From Calycina herbarum (taxonomy: Eukaryota; Ascomycota; Leotiomycetes; Helotiales; Pezizellaceae): a stretch of 23,304 bases of DNA. A program made the position numbers and the translations under genes. Location: the NCBI GenBank assembly GCA_001414485.1, contig LLEY01000332.1:1-23304 (forward strand), read 5' to 3'. Below, piece after piece: positions 21,352 through 23,304 of this stretch. The notes below the pieces were generated by a model that was given only the letters and a program-made list of their open reading frames with translations, searched no databases and had not been told where the DNA came from. Every line of letters starts with the position of its first letter. The first letter of the stretch is position 1.

Positions 21352-21749
21352 ATAGAGGAAAACAGAAAAGAAAATAACTAGTTACTTATAAAGTAACGTA
21401 TAAAGTAATAAAAATCCTTTTATATATAAACCTAAAACTATCTACTACTACTATTCTTAAGTCTAAAGCCTAATTTTAGAATCCTAAGACCTAAGTAAGC
21501 TATCTATAGAAATAAAAAGAAGACTAATCAACGTCTGTTTTATCGATTATAATAACGGTAGCGTTTATAGTAGCGCTGGTTATAGTTACTAGTAGTATTA
21601 TAATTATAAAAGTTAAGAGCGTAGTAATTAGCGTAAGAAAGCTTAGCTACATCGGTTTCATAGTTAAAAAAAATAATATAGTAAGAGAAAGAACGTTCTA
21701 TATTACTAAGTTAGATATAATAGTTATAACTCGCTATATTATAATAGTC
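21352..21749. other. RIP-mutated flank right of the Gypsy element
   Basis: This is the continuation of the DNA left of 14058. It is AT-rich and lacks CA/TG. A short + frame near 21510-21670 reads as Tyr/Asn/Ser-rich text with RIP-type stops, but I recognise no protein. RIP traces end close to 21750. Confidence 0.5.
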
Positions 21750-21754
21750 TAAGG

Positions 21755-21996
21755 TGTCAGAGCTTGTAGCAAGTGCTAATGAATTGAACTACAGAGGCTG
21801 TCTATGTATAAGAAGATTCGATTGTCCTTTCTAAGCCAGAGTCCTTGCTAACTTATATACTCAGTCAGCTCATTCTAGAGGGTTCTGCCAAGAGTACTCT
21901 CGAAGGTTCTGTCACGTCCATGCGTTGCTAAGCGAGGCCACGTGAATACGTCGCTGGAGTACTCCAAGACTTACTCCACGGGTGCAACCCTTAACA
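21755..21996. mobile_element. Solo LTR of another retrotransposon family, not RIP-mutated
   Basis: The 242-bp block begins TGTCAGAGCTTGTAGC and ends GGTGCAACCCTTAACA, the TGT...ACA form of an LTR. Perfect 5-bp duplications TAAGG flank it (21750-21754 and 21997-22001). CA and TG are abundant, in contrast to the DNA immediately to its left. No related copy is visible elsewhere in the window. The strand cannot be settled without an internal region. Confidence 0.85.
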
Positions 21997-22038
21997 TAAG
22001 GCTTAGAGTAAGAAACTATAAAGGTAGGTGTTATTAAT

Positions 22039-22057
22039 CCCCCCCCGGCAAAAAATT
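22039..22057. repeat. C-run and A-run block at the left edge of the array
   Basis: Eight C residues (22039-22046), then GGC and an A-run. A similar block, CCCCTCCGC plus seven A residues, lies at 23198-23213 beyond the other end of the repeat array, so both may mark the edges of one composite repeat. Confidence 0.4.
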
Positions 22058-22174
22058 CCTCAGCAAATCATCTATCCTTCGATATTGCCTTAGCTTCTGC
22101 CATTGCTATTGCCATTGCTTCGGTATTCTTTGACAGGCTTCACAAAACCCGTATACTACTTATTCTATAAATAA

Positions 22175-22596
22175 GTATTATAACGCTTCTCCAGGCCTAT
22201 ATATATGCCGACAGAGTGTAAAGCATCTAATTCCTGCCGGCCCGTGAATGAGTATTATAACGCCTCTCCAGGCCCGTGTACGCTCCGTCTATAACTGTCC
22301 GTAGCTGCCCCTTATCGTTCAAGCTAGTACTCGGGGCCCGAGTACTCCATGCAGTATTATAACGCCTCTGCAGGCTGCCGTGTAGACAGGGTACAAAGCA
22401 TCCAATTCCTGTCGTTCCATAAATGAGTATTATAACGCCTCTCCAGGCCCGTGTACGCTCCGTCCATAACTATCCGTAGCTGCCCCTTATCGTTCAAGCT
22501 AGTACTCGGGGCCCGAATACTCCAAGCAGTATTATAATGCCTCTGCAGGCCATGTGTTCGAAGGTCGTCCTTCCAGCTGTCACTCCGACTCTCCAC
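22175..22596. repeat. 175-bp tandem repeat, two full units and a part
   Basis: Motif positions 22252 and 22427, and 22354 and 22529, are each exactly 175 bp apart. Each unit contains two 22-nt hairpin motifs: one is followed by CCGTGTACGCTCC and leads to CAAGCTAGTACTCGGGGCCC, the other is followed by an ACAAAGCATCCAATTCCTG segment. A partial unit precedes at 22175. Frames open across this block on the minus strand are by-products of the repeat and show no protein features. Confidence 0.93.
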
Positions 22597-22900
22597 CAAC
22601 TGTATACCGGGTCCCGGTACCACAGCCGTACGTACAGGCCTCTCCGGTCCTGCACGATTGAAGACTGTTTAGACGATTACTTCTCTTGTCGGTCGATCGT
22701 ATTGTAAAGCCTCGTCAGGCTAGCTCCTTTTCGCATAGTTGCCCAACCAGCTGTCATACCGACACTCCACCAACTGCATACCAGGTCCTGGTAATACAGC
22801 CGTACATGTAGGCCTCCTCGGTCCTACATGATTGAAGACCGTTTGCACAATTGCTCATCTTATCCATCGATCGTATTATAAAGCCTCGTCAGGCTGTCGT
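22573..22900. repeat. 174-bp tandem repeat, two units
   Basis: CCAGCTGTCA occurs at 22573 and 22747. Both units run through CTCCACCAACTG, a palindromic GGTCCTGG or GGGTCCCGG centre, GATTGAAGAC and a terminal 22-nt motif with GCCTCGTCAGGC (22699 and 22873). The unit is unrelated to the 175-bp repeat except for that motif. Confidence 0.9.
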
Positions 22901-22906
22901 CTGCTT

Positions 22907-23166
22907 GCCTCGCCGTCCGCAAGGGCTTCCGTTGTCTAAGGTATTGTCAAGCCTCCGCAGGCTGTCTGCTGGCCTCGCCGTCCGCAAGGGCTTCCGTTGT
23001 GTCAGGTATTGTCAAGCCTCCGCAGGCTGTCGTCCGCTTGCCTCGCCGTCCGCAAGGGCTTCCGTTGTCTGAGGTATTGTCAAGCCTCCGCAGGCTATCG
23101 TCCGCTTGCCTCGCCGTCCGCAAGGGCTTCCGTTGTCTGAGGTATTGTCAAGCCTCCGCAGGCTAT
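22907..23166. repeat. 65-68-bp tandem repeat, four units
   Basis: GCCTCGCCGTCCGCAAGGG starts at 22907, 22972, 23040 and 23108. Each unit ends in a 22-nt motif with GCCTCCGCAGGC (22941, 23006, 23074, 23142). The units are nearly identical, which points to recent amplification. A + frame across them at 22851-23072 is a repeat by-product. Confidence 0.95.
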
Positions 23167-23171
23167 ATTGA

Positions 23172-23194
23172 ATAGGAGTAGTCCTTACTCCTAT
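23172..23194. repeat. Hairpin after the array
   Basis: ATAGGAGTA (23172-23180) pairs perfectly with TACTCCTAT (23186-23194) across GTCCT. It closes the repeat array, 8 bases after the last 22-nt motif. From 23195 to the end of the window I see no further feature apart from the C/A block at 23198-23213. Confidence 0.75.
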
Positions 23195-23304
23195 ATACCC
23201 CTCCGCAAAAAAATCTACCGGGTTTTAGGTCGTGTGTCCCTCCTCCTATGGTTCCCCTATTGTTCACAAGTTTCTGTAAATGCCGTTAAATAGCCCGTGA
23301 GTTC

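Noticed and set aside
22357..22623. Open minus frame of 88 residues
   Set aside because: It runs through the 175-bp tandem repeat; the sequence is explained by repeat structure.
22851..23072. Open + frame of 73 residues with repeated segments
   Set aside because: It runs through the 65-68-bp tandem units, which are not a multiple of three throughout, so the repeats are not translated in one frame.
22175..23163. CRISPR-like array: short repeats with spacers
   Set aside because: The host is a fungus, the spacers are themselves repeated, and spacing varies from 65 to 174 bp.

Overview
The window looks like a transposon graveyard from a filamentous ascomycete (Pezizomycotina). From about 225 to about 21,750 the DNA is very AT-rich and strikingly poor in CA and TG. 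Glutamine and tryptophan codons have become stops throughout, while reading frames stay collinear over hundreds of codons. This is the signature of repeat-induced point mutation (RIP, C-to-T mainly at CpA). No long open frame survives, so almost every gene below is a RIP-killed relic recognised from motifs that persist between the stops. The two ends, 1-225 and about 21,755-23,304, have ordinary base composition.

Layout. 1-225: unmutated flank with a (CA)n microsatellite. 225-about 2000 and about 3030-3960: two long minus-strand relic frames that I cannot identify, separated by a 256-bp tandem duplication (2294-2807). About 3960-4980: AT-rich DNA without a recognised gene. 4981-about 7561: a Gypsy element whose interior is deleted; gag and the start of the protease are joined to the integrase C-terminus and chromodomain. 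Its 3' LTR is interrupted by an inverted solo LTR (7562-8024, target duplication CTTCT) that is related to the LTRs of the large element further right. 8144-10019: a complete Fot1/pogo-type DNA transposon with a collinear dead transposase. 10150-about 13440: a large dead gene, possibly of the DUF6589 class. 14063-21346: a structurally complete 7,284-bp chromodomain Gypsy retrotransposon with two 434-bp LTRs, a TCTAG target duplication and Gag-PR-RT-RH-IN-chromodomain in a single frame. Between pol and its 3' LTR lies an antisense frame (20825-20238) for a Cys-rich and coiled-coil protein. 21755-21996: a clean 242-bp solo LTR of another family (target duplication TAAGG). 22175-23163: tandem repeats that share an 11-times-repeated 22-nt motif with a small palindrome.

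The elements are nested and adjacent, and the target duplications allow part of the insertion order to be read. The two observations most worth following are the antisense accessory gene inside the chromodomain retrotransposon and the right-hand array, in which three unrelated tandem units all carry the same 22-nt hairpin motif.
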